Assembly (NCBI GenBank): GCA_943789305.1
Contig: CALSTP010000001.1
Span: forward strand, 906,178 to 970,177
From: an uncultured Flavobacteriaceae bacterium
GTDB taxonomy: Bacteria; Bacteroidota; Bacteroidia; Flavobacteriales; Flavobacteriaceae
DNA length: 64,000 nt
Reading direction: 5' to 3'
A model generated the notes under the pieces. The model saw only the letters and a list, made by a program, of their open reading frames with translations. It was not told where the DNA came from and did not search any database. Below, one piece after another: positions 48,126 through 57,163 of the stretch (within the stretch, counting starts at the first letter, position 1; each line of letters starts with the position of its first letter). The translations under genes were made by a program, and so were the position numbers.

Positions 48126-49025
48126 ATGTATTTCAAAACTCAAACTTGGTTAAAAGCTGCCCGACTTAGAACACTTCCTTTGTCACTTTCTGGAATAATA
48201 GTTGGTAATGGCTTAGCCTTTGCTTCAGGAAAATTTTCATGGGTAATATTTGTATTTGCATTGGCAACTACTATAGCCTTTCAAGTGTTATCTAACTTTG
48301 CTAACGACTATGGGGATGGGATAAAGGGAACTGACAATGTGAATCGTATTGGTCCTCCACGTGTTTTACAACAAGGCTTACTTTCCCGAAAAGAACTTAA
48401 AAAAGGAATTCAAATTTGTACTGCAGTAGCATTAATTTTAACTGTATCCTTGGTTTTTATATCTTTTGGAACATCTGAATTGAAATACACGCTGATTTTT
48501 ATACTGCTAGGAATTTTTTCTATTGTTGCTGCTATTAAGTATACAATTGGTTCAAATGCTTACGGATACAGAGCAATGGGAGATCTTTTTGTTTTTATTT
48601 TTTTTGGAGGTGTAAGTGTTTTAGGATCTTATTTTTTACAAACACAAACGCTTGATGCAACACTGGTATTGCCGGCGTCTGCTATTGGGCTTTTGAGCGT
48701 TGGAGTATTGAATCTTAATAATATGCGTGATATCGACACCGATAAACAATCGAACAAGATAACGATGGCTCTTCTTTTGGGAGCAAAAAAATCCAAAATT
48801 TATCATTCCTTTTTACTATTTGCTGCGGTTTTGTCAGCGGTATTTTATGTAAAATTATATACCCAAACGTCCTATCTTTTTATGATTGCTGTATTGCCAA
48901 TGATGTATCACTTAAAACGGGTTTTGGGTTACGAAGATCCCAAAGATTTTGATCCCGAGTTGAAGCGACTCGCTCTGTGCACATTTTTATTTGCCTTATT
49001 GTTTTCTGCAGGCCAACTTGTTTAA
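48126..49025 (+). CDS. menA: 1,4-dihydroxy-2-naphthoate polyprenyltransferase
   Basis: 299 residues with about eight membrane helices. KAARLRTLPLSLSGIIVGNG opens the UbiA family. NFANDYGDGIKGTDN (about residues 58-72) is the first Asp-rich prenyl-diphosphate/Mg site and LNNMRDIDTDKQSNKITMA (about 198-216) the second. Attaches the isoprenoid tail to DHNA in the inner membrane. Begins 8 bp after the SPOR gene; menC follows after 1 bp. Confidence 0.93.
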   Translation: MYFKTQTWLKAARLRTLPLSLSGIIVGNGLAFASGKFSWVIFVFALATTIAFQVLSNFANDYGDGIKGTDNVNRIGPPRVLQQGLLSRKELKKGIQICTAVALILTVSLVFISFGTSELKYTLIFILLGIFSIVAAIKYTIGSNAYGYRAMGDLFVFIFFGGVSVLGSYFLQTQTLDATLVLPASAIGLLSVGVLNLNNMRDIDTDKQSNKITMALLLGAKKSKIYHSFLLFAAVLSAVFYVKLYTQTSYLFMIAVLPMMYHLKRVLGYEDPKDFDPELKRLALCTFLFALLFSAGQLV

Positions 49026-49026
49026 A

Positions 49027-50061
49027 ATGAAAGCAAGCTATTTTAAACACATACTAAATTTTAAAGAGCCTAGTGGAACTTCTCGTGGTGTCTTAAGGCA
49101 AAAAGAAACTTGGTTTATAAAGTTAAATAAAAACGAGCAATGGGGAATAGGGGAGTGCGGCCTATTGAAGGGGTTGAGTTGTGATGATCGACCCGATTAT
49201 GAAGATAAATTGAAGTGGGTTTGTGAACACATCCATTTGGGAAAAGAAGTTTTGTATGAGGAAATGAAAGCGTTTCCATCCATTCAAATGGGAATTGAAA
49301 CAGCCTTCATCTCTTTGAATGCAAAAGACCCATTCAAATTATTTCCTTCAAAATTTACCGAGTTTGAAGATACACTTCAAATTAATGGACTTATATGGAT
49401 GGGAGATCAGTCTTTTATGTTGGATCAACTCGAACAAAAATTAGTTTCTGGTTTTAAGTGTATTAAGATGAAGGTAGGAGCAATAGATTTTGAAAAGGAA
49501 CTTTTTATTTTAAAAAAGATACGAGAACGCTTCTCCAAAAATGAAATTACAATACGATTAGATGCCAATGGAGCATTTGGTTCAAAAGAAGCTCTTTCTA
49601 GGCTTGAACAATTGGCATCATTTGATATACACTCTATAGAACAACCCATAAAACCCGGACAATGGAACGTGATGGCATCCCTGTGCGAAAGTACACCTCT
49701 TCCAATTGCATTGGATGAAGAACTCATAGGTGTATTTGATTTTGAAGAAAAAAAACTTTTATTGGATTCCATTAAGCCTCATTTTATTATTTTAAAACCG
49801 AGCTTCATTGGAGGTTTTACTGGTTCGCAAGAGTGGATAAATTTGGCTAAAAAAGAAAACATTGGCTGGTGGATTACAAGTGCATTAGAAAGCAATATTG
49901 GTTTAAATGCAATAAGCCAATGGGCGTATACTTTGAATCCAAACGGACCCCAAGGTTTGGGGACAGGAAGTCTGTATAGTAATAATGTAGATTCTCCATT
50001 AGAAGTGAAAAAAGGTTTTATTAGGTATAACAATGAAAAAACATGGAGCGAAATAAAATAA
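49027..50061 (+). CDS. menC: o-Succinylbenzoate synthase
   Basis: 344 residues, enolase superfamily. IKMKVGAIDF holds the catalytic KxK (about 147-149). Metal ligands are in RLDANGAF (about 177), HSIEQPIKPG (about 203) and LDEELIG (about 231); FIILKPSFIGGF carries the opposing Lys (about 257). It dehydrates SHCHC to o-succinylbenzoate. I chose ATG 49027, 1 bp after menA; an upstream in-frame start at 48991 lies inside menA and adds unrelated residues. Its 3' end overlaps the CPBP gene by 19 bp. Confidence 0.92.
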   Translation: MKASYFKHILNFKEPSGTSRGVLRQKETWFIKLNKNEQWGIGECGLLKGLSCDDRPDYEDKLKWVCEHIHLGKEVLYEEMKAFPSIQMGIETAFISLNAKDPFKLFPSKFTEFEDTLQINGLIWMGDQSFMLDQLEQKLVSGFKCIKMKVGAIDFEKELFILKKIRERFSKNEITIRLDANGAFGSKEALSRLEQLASFDIHSIEQPIKPGQWNVMASLCESTPLPIALDEELIGVFDFEEKKLLLDSIKPHFIILKPSFIGGFTGSQEWINLAKKENIGWWITSALESNIGLNAISQWAYTLNPNGPQGLGTGSLYSNNVDSPLEVKKGFIRYNNEKTWSEIK

Positions 50062-50978
50062 ATAGATTTTTAGAAAATGATTTAAATAAAAGATTGCCTT
50101 TTGCTTGGTATCTTTTGGGATCCATGATCATTATTATCTTTAGTTTTGTTGGTCAATTCCCAATGCTTTTTTTTACTTCTGAAGAATCTAATGCTGTAAT
50201 GGATCCGAATAATCCAATGACTATGTTTGTCCATTTAGATCCAAACTTACTCTTGTTTTTATTGCTTTTCTCTTTTTTTATAGCCTTTATTGGTTTTTTG
50301 ATTGTACTCAAAAAAATGCACAGGCAGAGTTTTATAAGTGTTACTACTGCTCGGCCATCAATTGATATTAAACGTTTTTTCTTTGGTTTTGGATTTTGGG
50401 GAGTTATCCTCATTTTTACTGTTTTAGTTGATTTTCTGATATTCCCTCAGGATTATGTAATATCTTTTCAACTGTTTCCATTTCTGATTATGTTTGGAAT
50501 TTCTGTCATTTTTATTCCATTTCAATCGGGTTTAGAAGAGTATATATTCAGAGGTTATTTGATGCAAGGTTTTGCTAAATTGACAAAAAATAGATGGCTG
50601 CCACTCGTGTTAACCTCAATTATTTTTGGTTCATTGCATATTTTTAATCCTGAAGTTCAAAAATTAGGAATGGGAATTCTACTGTATTATATTGGTACGG
50701 GTTTCTTTTTTGGTATTATGACTTTGATGGATGAAGGAATTGAATTAGCCTTAGGCTTTCACATCGCAAATAATTTATTGACAGCACTTTTGGTTACAGC
50801 AGATTGGACGGTATTTCAAACAAATTCAATCTTTAAAGATATTTCCGAACCCACTTTATGGCCCCAATTGGTTGCAGTTTTACTTTTGATGTATCCCATA
50901 AGTTTATTCGTACTTGCTCGTAAATATAGTTGGTCGAATTGGAAACATAAACTAACTGCAAGTATTGATGAATCATAA
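50043..50978 (+). CDS. CPBP-family intramembrane metalloprotease
   Basis: 311 residues with about seven membrane helices. The Abi/CAAX-protease motifs are present: GLEEYIFRGYLMQGF (EExxxR, about residue 165), IIFGSLHIFNP (FxxxH, about 195) and FHIANNLLTALL (HxxxN, about 236), which together should bind the metal and water. Family members process or shield membrane proteins, and eukaryotic relatives cleave prenylated CAAX proteins. Overlaps menC by 19 bp upstream and menE by 11 bp downstream, so it is translationally embedded in the men operon. Substrate unknown. Confidence 0.88.
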   Translation: MERNKINRFLENDLNKRLPFAWYLLGSMIIIIFSFVGQFPMLFFTSEESNAVMDPNNPMTMFVHLDPNLLLFLLLFSFFIAFIGFLIVLKKMHRQSFISVTTARPSIDIKRFFFGFGFWGVILIFTVLVDFLIFPQDYVISFQLFPFLIMFGISVIFIPFQSGLEEYIFRGYLMQGFAKLTKNRWLPLVLTSIIFGSLHIFNPEVQKLGMGILLYYIGTGFFFGIMTLMDEGIELALGFHIANNLLTALLVTADWTVFQTNSIFKDISEPTLWPQLVAVLLLMYPISLFVLARKYSWSNWKHKLTASIDES

Positions 50979-52047
50979 ACCGAGCCACAGAAATGTTCAT
51001 AACCGATTCAAACTGAATGGGAATACTTATTCATATGATGATCTTCATGAAGTGGCTTGTAGTTTTATAAAAGAAGGAGACCTCTATCATAAAGAGATAG
51101 GGGATTTCCTGATGGATTGGATTGATTCAAAAGATGATATTGTGTTTCAAACCTCAGGATCTACTGGTTCACCCAAAACAATTCGTTTTCCAAAGCAAGC
51201 TTTGGTTGATTCGGCCTTAGCGACTGGAAATCATTTTGGTATTGAAATTGGTAATCGAGCATTACACTGTCTTTCTGCAAAATATGTTGCTGGAAAAATG
51301 ATGTTGATTCGTGCTATGATTTTAGGACTTGAATTGGATATTGTTGAACCCAATGGAAATGTCCTATCTAAAAACACCAATACATACGATTTTGCTGCAA
51401 TGGTCCCTCTACAAGTAGAGAACAGCCTTTCTAGTCTAAATCAAATTGGAATTCTACTCATCGGTGGAGCAGCAACATCAACTCAACTGATTCATGCTCT
51501 TAAAACAAAAAAAACTAAAAGCTTCATTACCTATGGAATGACGGAAACCTTAACTCATATCGCTTCAATGTCAATTAATAAAGATCAAACAATTTTTTCA
51601 ACTCTTGAGGGTGTTAAAATTTCAGTTGATGAGCGACAGTGCTTATGTATTGATGTTCCTTATTTGGGCAAAGAAACCATCATAACCAATGATCTTGTAT
51701 CATTAGAGGGTAGTTCAAGTTTTAAACTTTTAGGGCGAATGGATTCAGTAATTAACTCAGCTGGTGTCAAGATAATTCCAGAAGTAGTAGAGCAAAAAAT
51801 ATACTCACTTATTGATTCTAATTTTTTTATTGGAAGCTTACCCGACAAACAATTTGGGCAAAAAGTTATTTTAGTTTTAGAATCTGATAAAGATAAAGAA
51901 AACTTGATTCAGCAAATTAAAGATGAGAGTATTCTGAGTTCCTATGAAATACCAAAGGAAGTTTACCACCTAAAATCATTTGCGTACACAGGAAACGGTA
52001 AGTTGATGAGAAGTAAAACCCTCAAACAACTTTTGAATCACATATAA
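50968..52047 (+). CDS. menE: o-Succinylbenzoate-CoA ligase, short form
   Basis: 359 residues, ANL adenylating superfamily, shorter than the ~450-490 residue proteobacterial MenE because the N-terminal subdomain is reduced. VFQTSGSTGSPKTIRF (about residue 58) is the P-loop, ITYGMTETLTHIASM the A5 motif, and LGRMDSVINSAGVKIIPEVVE the hinge with Asp; YTGNGKLMRSKTL holds the C-terminal Lys. I chose ATG 50968 over TTG 50965. The gene overlaps the CPBP gene by 11 bp. Last gene of the men cluster. Confidence 0.88.
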   Translation: MNHKPSHRNVHNRFKLNGNTYSYDDLHEVACSFIKEGDLYHKEIGDFLMDWIDSKDDIVFQTSGSTGSPKTIRFPKQALVDSALATGNHFGIEIGNRALHCLSAKYVAGKMMLIRAMILGLELDIVEPNGNVLSKNTNTYDFAAMVPLQVENSLSSLNQIGILLIGGAATSTQLIHALKTKKTKSFITYGMTETLTHIASMSINKDQTIFSTLEGVKISVDERQCLCIDVPYLGKETIITNDLVSLEGSSSFKLLGRMDSVINSAGVKIIPEVVEQKIYSLIDSNFFIGSLPDKQFGQKVILVLESDKDKENLIQQIKDESILSSYEIPKEVYHLKSFAYTGNGKLMRSKTLKQLLNHI

Positions 52048-52053
52048 AGTGTC

Positions 52054-53688
52054 TTAAACTTGTAAAACTCCCATATTAAAGTTTCCTTCAATTGGAGCTT
52101 GATTTGCAGCTTCAATCCCTCTGCTGATCCATTTTCGGGTAGTTATCGGATCAATAATTGCATCCGTCCATAAACGAGAAGCTGCATAGATTGGAGAAGT
52201 TTGCTTATCGTATCCTTCCTTTACCTTTTGGTATAGTTTTTCTTGTTGAGCTTCATCAATCAGCTCTCCTTTTTTCTTTCTTGAAGAAGCTTCAATTTGC
52301 ATCAACACTTTGGCGGCTTGTGATCCTCCCATAACGGCCATCTCGGCACTCGGCCAAGAAACGATGAGTCTTGGATCAAATGCTTTACCACACATTGCAT
52401 AATTTCCTGCCCCGTATGAGTTTCCTATGATAACAGTAAATTTTGGGACAACTGAATTGGACATTGCATTTACCATCTTAGCCCCGTCTTTGATAATTCC
52501 TGAGTGTTCGGCTTTACTACCCACAATAAAACCGGTTACATCTTGTAAAAATAAAAGAGGAATTTTTTTTTGATTACAGTTGGCTATAAAACGAGTAGCC
52601 TTATCTGCGGCATCTCCATAAATCACACCACCCAATTGCATTTCACCTTGAGCAGATTTTACAACTTTTCTTTGGTTTGCGACAATACCTACCGACCATC
52701 CATCAATTCGAGCATAGGCTGTAATGAGTGTTTTTCCATAATCTTTTTTATACTCTTGAATTTCAGAATTATCAACAAGGCGTTCTAAAATAGGATAGGT
52801 GTCATAAGGTTGATTTCTTGAAGAAGGTAGCAAACCATATAATTCATTTTCATCAAATTTTGGTGGAGCCGATTCAGATCTATTGAATCCAGCTGTTTCT
52901 GGCGCTCCAACCTTATCTATAAGAGCTCGAATATGATCTAAGGCTGCAGCATCGTCCTTAACCTTATAATCTACTACGCCACTAATTTTGGTTTGTGTAG
53001 AAGCTCCTCCTAGGGTTTCATTATCAATTGATTCCCCAATGGCAGCTTTTACTAAATAGCTTCCTGCTAAAAAGATACTTCCGGTTTTGTCAACAATCAA
53101 TGATTCATCGGACATGATGGGTAGGTATGCTCCGCCAGCAACACAACTTCCCATGATTGCTGCAATTTGAAGTATTCCTTTGCTGCTCATTTTAGCATTG
53201 TTTCTAAAAATCCTTCCAAAATGTTCTTTATCAGGAAAAATTTCGTCTTGAAGTGGAAGAAACACTCCTGCACTATCTACAAGATAAATTATTGGAAGTC
53301 TGTTTTCTAAAGCTATCTCTTGAGCTCTTAAGTTCTTTTTTCCAGTCATAGGAAACCAAGCTCCAGCTTTGACAGAGGCATCATTTGCAACAATAACACA
53401 CAAGCGTTTGTGGATATATCCCAAGACAACGATAACTCCAGCGGCGGGGCATCCTTTGTATTTTTCGTACATACCTTCAGCTGCAAAGGCTCCGATTTCT
53501 ATGGCTTCAGTATCTGAATCAATGAGATAATTTACACGTTCACGTGCAGTCATCTTCCCTTGATTTCTTATTTTTTGTAACTGTTTCTTACCACCGCCAA
53601 AAGTTATGGCAATCAATTTTTGTCGAATCGATGACCATAATAATTTATTATGATCCTCATTTTTGTTGAAGCTTAGGTTCATACACAA
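52054..53688 (-). CDS. Acyl-CoA carboxylase beta (carboxyltransferase) subunit, MCC-like
   Basis: 544 residues with the two crotonase-like halves of biotin-dependent carboxyltransferases. KMTARERVNYLID (about 46-58), VSVKAGAWFPMTGKKNLRAQE-type segment, HFGRIFRNNAKMSSKGILQIA and AIMGSCVAGGAYLPIMSDE match methylcrotonyl-CoA carboxylase beta more than the propionyl enzyme. The C-terminal half has FLQDVTGFIVGSKAEHSGIIKDGAKM and GNSYGAGNYAMCGKAFDPR. The biotin-carrying alpha subunit is not in this window. ATG at 53682 is an equally possible start. It is convergent to menE at 6 bp. Confidence 0.85.
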   Translation of the reverse strand: MCMNLSFNKNEDHNKLLWSSIRQKLIAITFGGGKKQLQKIRNQGKMTARERVNYLIDSDTEAIEIGAFAAEGMYEKYKGCPAAGVIVVLGYIHKRLCVIVANDASVKAGAWFPMTGKKNLRAQEIALENRLPIIYLVDSAGVFLPLQDEIFPDKEHFGRIFRNNAKMSSKGILQIAAIMGSCVAGGAYLPIMSDESLIVDKTGSIFLAGSYLVKAAIGESIDNETLGGASTQTKISGVVDYKVKDDAAALDHIRALIDKVGAPETAGFNRSESAPPKFDENELYGLLPSSRNQPYDTYPILERLVDNSEIQEYKKDYGKTLITAYARIDGWSVGIVANQRKVVKSAQGEMQLGGVIYGDAADKATRFIANCNQKKIPLLFLQDVTGFIVGSKAEHSGIIKDGAKMVNAMSNSVVPKFTVIIGNSYGAGNYAMCGKAFDPRLIVSWPSAEMAVMGGSQAAKVLMQIEASSRKKKGELIDEAQQEKLYQKVKEGYDKQTSPIYAASRLWTDAIIDPITTRKWISRGIEAANQAPIEGNFNMGVLQV

Positions 53689-53773
53689 AATTTAATGTAA
53701 AATTACAAAATTTTAAAGGGACCTTGGTTCAAGATCATCTGGTTTCTTTGTTTGGTTGACTTGAAATAATTTA

Positions 53774-53802
53774 TTTGATTTAAAATAAATAAGCGATATT
53801 TG
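53774..53802 (+). promoter_or_regulatory. Promoter of the small membrane protein-ettA pair
   Basis: TTTG (53774-53777), a 17-bp spacer and GATATTTG (53795-53802, one mismatch to TAnnTTTG), 24 bp before the ATG at 53827. This is a fair match to Bacteroidota primary sigma promoters. Confidence 0.5.
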
Positions 53803-53826
53803 TCTCTTAGTTGTAAAATTATAAAC

Positions 53827-54006
53827 ATGAGTTTAAATAAAAATAAAATCTTTGGTTACGCTGCCCTTGCAATGCTAATTTTGGGAACTGTTTTAATAAC
53901 CTTAGGACTAATTAAGTATCCTGAATATGCCATTGGATTTTGCGTAGCAGGTGTCGGATTTTACTCTGTAGCATGGGCTTTTAATGCTTTAAAAGGGAGG
54001 ATATAA
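53827..54006 (+). CDS. Small two-helix membrane protein
   Basis: 59 residues: MSLNKNKIFGYAALAM, a first helix around LILGTVLITLGLI, a loop with KYPEY and a second helix around IGFCVAGVGFYSVAWAF, ending in basic KGRI. It matches the kind of short membrane protein I recall beside ettA in Flavobacteriaceae. The TTG start upstream (53800) would lie inside the promoter. It is 2 bp before ettA, so they share a transcript. Function unknown. Confidence 0.75.
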   Translation: MSLNKNKIFGYAALAMLILGTVLITLGLIKYPEYAIGFCVAGVGFYSVAWAFNALKGRI

Positions 54007-54008
54007 TA

Positions 54009-55703
54009 ATGTCAGATGATAAGAAAATAATTTTTTCCATGTCAGGGGTATCAAAAACTTACCCCTCTGGAAATAAACCAGTGCTTAAAGATATTTATTT
54101 AAGCTTTTTCTACGGTGTAAAGATTGGTATTTTAGGACTCAATGGGTCTGGGAAATCAACATTACTTAAAATAATTGCAGGAATTGAAAATAACTATCAA
54201 GGAGATGTTTCATTTTCTGCTGGTTATAAAGTGGGCTACTTAGAGCAGGAACCACTGATGGATGAAGAGAAGACAGTAGTTGAAGTTGTAAAAGAAGGGG
54301 TTGCTGAAACCGTTGCAATTCTTGATGAATATAATAAAATCAATGATCAATTTGGACTTCCCGAGGTTTATGAAAATGCAGATAAAATGCAGCAACTCAT
54401 GGATCGTCAAGCTGTATTACAAGATGAAATTGACGCCTCCAATGCTTGGGAATTGGACAACCAATTAGAAATTGCGATGGATGCCCTCCGAACACCTCCC
54501 GGAGATCAAAAAGTGAGTGTATTATCTGGGGGAGAGCGCAGAAGAGTAGCTCTTTGTCGTTTGTTATTGCAAAATCCAGAAATTCTTTTGCTTGATGAGC
54601 CAACAAATCACTTGGATGCGGAATCTGTTCATTGGTTAGAACATCATTTAGCGCAATACAAAGGAACTGTAATTGCTGTTACACACGACCGTTATTTTTT
54701 AGACAATGTAGCTGGATGGATATTAGAGTTAGATCGTGGAGAAGGAATCCCTTGGAAAGGAAACTATTCTTCATGGTTGGATCAAAAATCTACTCGTTTG
54801 GCACAGGAACAAAAAACAGCTTCTAAACGTCAAAAAACTCTTGAAAGAGAATTGGAATGGGTTCGTATGGCTCCAAAAGGAAGACAAACCAAACAAAAAG
54901 CTCGTTTGTCTAATTACGACAAACTAGTAAGCCAAGATCAAACCAAGATGCAGGAAAACCTAGAGATCTTTATTCCAAACGGACCAAGATTAGGTACTAA
55001 TGTAATTGAAGCGAAAAGCGTAAAAAAGGCTTATGATGAGAAACTTTTATACGACAACCTTTCGTTTAATCTTCCCCAGGCAGGGATTGTAGGTGTAATT
55101 GGCCCTAACGGTGCAGGTAAATCTACAGTATTTAGAATGATCATGGGAGAGGAAGCACCTGATTCAGGGAGCTTTGCAGTAGGAGATACCGTAAAATTAG
55201 CCTATGTAGATCAATCACACTCCAATATTGATCCTGAAAAGTCAATTTGGTCAAACTTTAGTGATGAACAAGATTTAATTATGTTGGGAGGAAAACAAGT
55301 CAATTCACGAGCTTTTTTAAGTCGTTTTAATTTTAGTGGAAATGAACAAAACAAAAAGGTCTCTACCCTTTCTGGTGGGGAACGTAACCGACTTCATTTG
55401 GCAATGACCCTTAAAGAAGAAGGTAATGTTTTACTTTTAGACGAACCGACTAATGACTTAGATGTCAATACCTTAAGAGCGCTAGAAGAGGGGTTAGAAA
55501 ATTTTGCGGGTTGTGCTGTTGTAATTTCTCACGACCGTTGGTTTTTGGATCGAATTTGCACCCATATTCTTGCATTTGAGGGAGACTCTCAAGTGTATTT
55601 CTATGAAGGTTCATATTCAGATTATGAAGAAAATAAAAAGAAAAGGCTGGGTCAAGATATAATGCCCAAAAGAATACAATATCGAAAGCTTTCACGAGAT
55701 TAG
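54009..55703 (+). CDS. ettA: Energy-dependent translational throttle protein EttA (ABC-F)
   Basis: 564 residues with two ABC domains and no membrane helices. Walker A motifs are GLNGSGKST (about 43-51) and GPNGAGKST (about 361-369). Signatures LSGGERRRVALCRLL and LSGGERNRLHLAMTL and Walker B LLLDEPTNHLD and LLLDEPTNDLD complete both. The inserted arm region between the halves and the C-terminal KKRLG and YRKLSRD tail match EttA. It binds the ribosomal E site and gates the start of elongation according to ATP/ADP. It is cotranscribed with the preceding small membrane protein. Confidence 0.95.
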   Translation: MSDDKKIIFSMSGVSKTYPSGNKPVLKDIYLSFFYGVKIGILGLNGSGKSTLLKIIAGIENNYQGDVSFSAGYKVGYLEQEPLMDEEKTVVEVVKEGVAETVAILDEYNKINDQFGLPEVYENADKMQQLMDRQAVLQDEIDASNAWELDNQLEIAMDALRTPPGDQKVSVLSGGERRRVALCRLLLQNPEILLLDEPTNHLDAESVHWLEHHLAQYKGTVIAVTHDRYFLDNVAGWILELDRGEGIPWKGNYSSWLDQKSTRLAQEQKTASKRQKTLERELEWVRMAPKGRQTKQKARLSNYDKLVSQDQTKMQENLEIFIPNGPRLGTNVIEAKSVKKAYDEKLLYDNLSFNLPQAGIVGVIGPNGAGKSTVFRMIMGEEAPDSGSFAVGDTVKLAYVDQSHSNIDPEKSIWSNFSDEQDLIMLGGKQVNSRAFLSRFNFSGNEQNKKVSTLSGGERNRLHLAMTLKEEGNVLLLDEPTNDLDVNTLRALEEGLENFAGCAVVISHDRWFLDRICTHILAFEGDSQVYFYEGSYSDYEENKKKRLGQDIMPKRIQYRKLSRD

Positions 55704-55740
55704 ATCCCTTGATCGAATTAATTTTGATAACAATTCTTCA

Positions 55741-55754
55741 AAAGACTAGTCTTT
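55741..55754. repeat. 14-bp perfect palindrome AAAGACTAGTCTTT
   Basis: Self-complementary site 37 bp after the ettA stop and 50 bp before the monooxygenase ATG, followed by an AC and a T4A5 run. It may be an operator for the FMO gene or a weak terminator of ettA. Confidence 0.35.
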
Positions 55755-55803
55755 ACTTTTAAAAATCAATACTTTTTACTAGCTTCATAATCTATTCTGA
55801 TTT

Positions 55804-57099
55804 ATGAAGAAAAGAGTGTGTGTGATTGGGGCTGGACCTTCGGGAATAGCCGCCATTAAAAACATTAGGGAAGTAGGGATTGATGTAGTAGGCTATGATG
55901 CTAATCATGATGTTGGAGGTAATTGGATTTACAATGAAAAAAGCAGTCATTCTAGTGTTTTCGAAACTACACATATCATCAGTTCAAAAACCTTATCTCA
56001 ATACGAAGATTTTCCTTTTGACCCCAGTGTAGCTGACTATCCATCACATCAAGAATTATATACTTATTTCCAATCTTATGCTGAACACTTCGACTTATAC
56101 CGTTCGATAGAGTTTAATACCTTAGTCCAACATTGTAAACGGGTCGATAATACCAAGTGGAGCGTTAGAATTAAACAAAACGGAAAGGAAAGAATAGAGG
56201 AATTCACAGACCTTGTTGTGTGTAATGGACACCATTGGTTACCCAAATATCCAAACTATCCTGGGAAATTTAGTGGTGAAATGATTCATTCACATCAATT
56301 TAAAAAAGCGGCACCATTTGCAAATAAAAAGGTTTTGGTTATTGGTGGAGGAAATTCAGCTTGTGATGTTGCGGTAGAGACAAGCCGTATAAGCAAAAAA
56401 ACTTCCATAAGTTGGAGAAGAGGGTACCGCATAGTTCCTAAATTTATTTTTGGTAAACCTACAGATATATTTGCATCAAAAATTTCTTTTATTCCAACAG
56501 CAATCCGAAATTTATTAGCAGGAATGATTGCAAGACTTATTGTTGGTCCTAACCGATTTTATGGCCTCCAAAAAGTAACACACAAAATGGGAGCAACACA
56601 TCCCACACTAAACAGTGAATTACTTTACAAGATCCGTCACGGGAAAGTACATCCCAAAGTAGATATCAGTCATTTTGATGAAGCCAAGGTTCATTTTAAA
56701 GATGGTACTAATGAAGAATTCGATGCTATTATTGCTTGTACGGGCTATGTATTGAGCCATCCTTTTTTTGATAAAAACTTTATTGATTATAGTTCTGGTT
56801 CAGTTCCGTTGTATTTAAAAATGTTTCACGAGACCTATGAAAACTTGTACTTTATCGGTATGTTCCAACCTTTGGGTTGTATATGGCCGGGATCAGAACA
56901 GCAGAGTAAGCTTGCTGCTCGAGCATTGAAAGGTAAATGGAAACGCCCGATGAATATTAAAGCTTTGTGTGAACGCGAAGTCACTCATCCTCATATAAAA
57001 CAAATTTCCAGCTCTAGACATACCATTACTGTTGATTTTCACCGTTTCTTAAATGACCTAAAAAAGCATTTACCTAAGAAGAAAAAGATTTCAGCATGA
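55804..57099 (+). CDS. Flavin-containing monooxygenase
   Basis: 431 residues. VCVIGAGPSGIAAI (FAD GxGxxG, residues 5-18), the FMO signature around FSGEMIHSHQFK (about 156-167) and VLVIGGGNSACDVAVE (NADPH GxGxxG, about 178) are in order. IACTGYVLSHPFF and LYFIGMFQPLGCIWPG are the C-terminal motifs. It oxygenates nitrogen or sulfur of small amines or sulfides; in marine bacteria relatives act on trimethylamine, but the substrate here is not determined. Monocistronic. Confidence 0.87.
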   Translation: MKKRVCVIGAGPSGIAAIKNIREVGIDVVGYDANHDVGGNWIYNEKSSHSSVFETTHIISSKTLSQYEDFPFDPSVADYPSHQELYTYFQSYAEHFDLYRSIEFNTLVQHCKRVDNTKWSVRIKQNGKERIEEFTDLVVCNGHHWLPKYPNYPGKFSGEMIHSHQFKKAAPFANKKVLVIGGGNSACDVAVETSRISKKTSISWRRGYRIVPKFIFGKPTDIFASKISFIPTAIRNLLAGMIARLIVGPNRFYGLQKVTHKMGATHPTLNSELLYKIRHGKVHPKVDISHFDEAKVHFKDGTNEEFDAIIACTGYVLSHPFFDKNFIDYSSGSVPLYLKMFHETYENLYFIGMFQPLGCIWPGSEQQSKLAARALKGKWKRPMNIKALCEREVTHPHIKQISSSRHTITVDFHRFLNDLKKHLPKKKKISA

Positions 57100-57163
57100 T
57101 TCCTAGGGAATTATAAGGTATTATGTTATCAATTTTCATTGCTGAACCTTGCAAATGAATGAT

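Noticed and set aside
48991-49026. Upstream start for menC
   Set aside because: Lies within menA and adds unrelated residues; the ATG at 49027 directly follows the menA stop.
57099-57111. ATTCC-TAG-GGAAT repeat overlapping the FMO stop codon as a terminator
   Set aside because: Five-base arms without a following T-run; too weak to claim.
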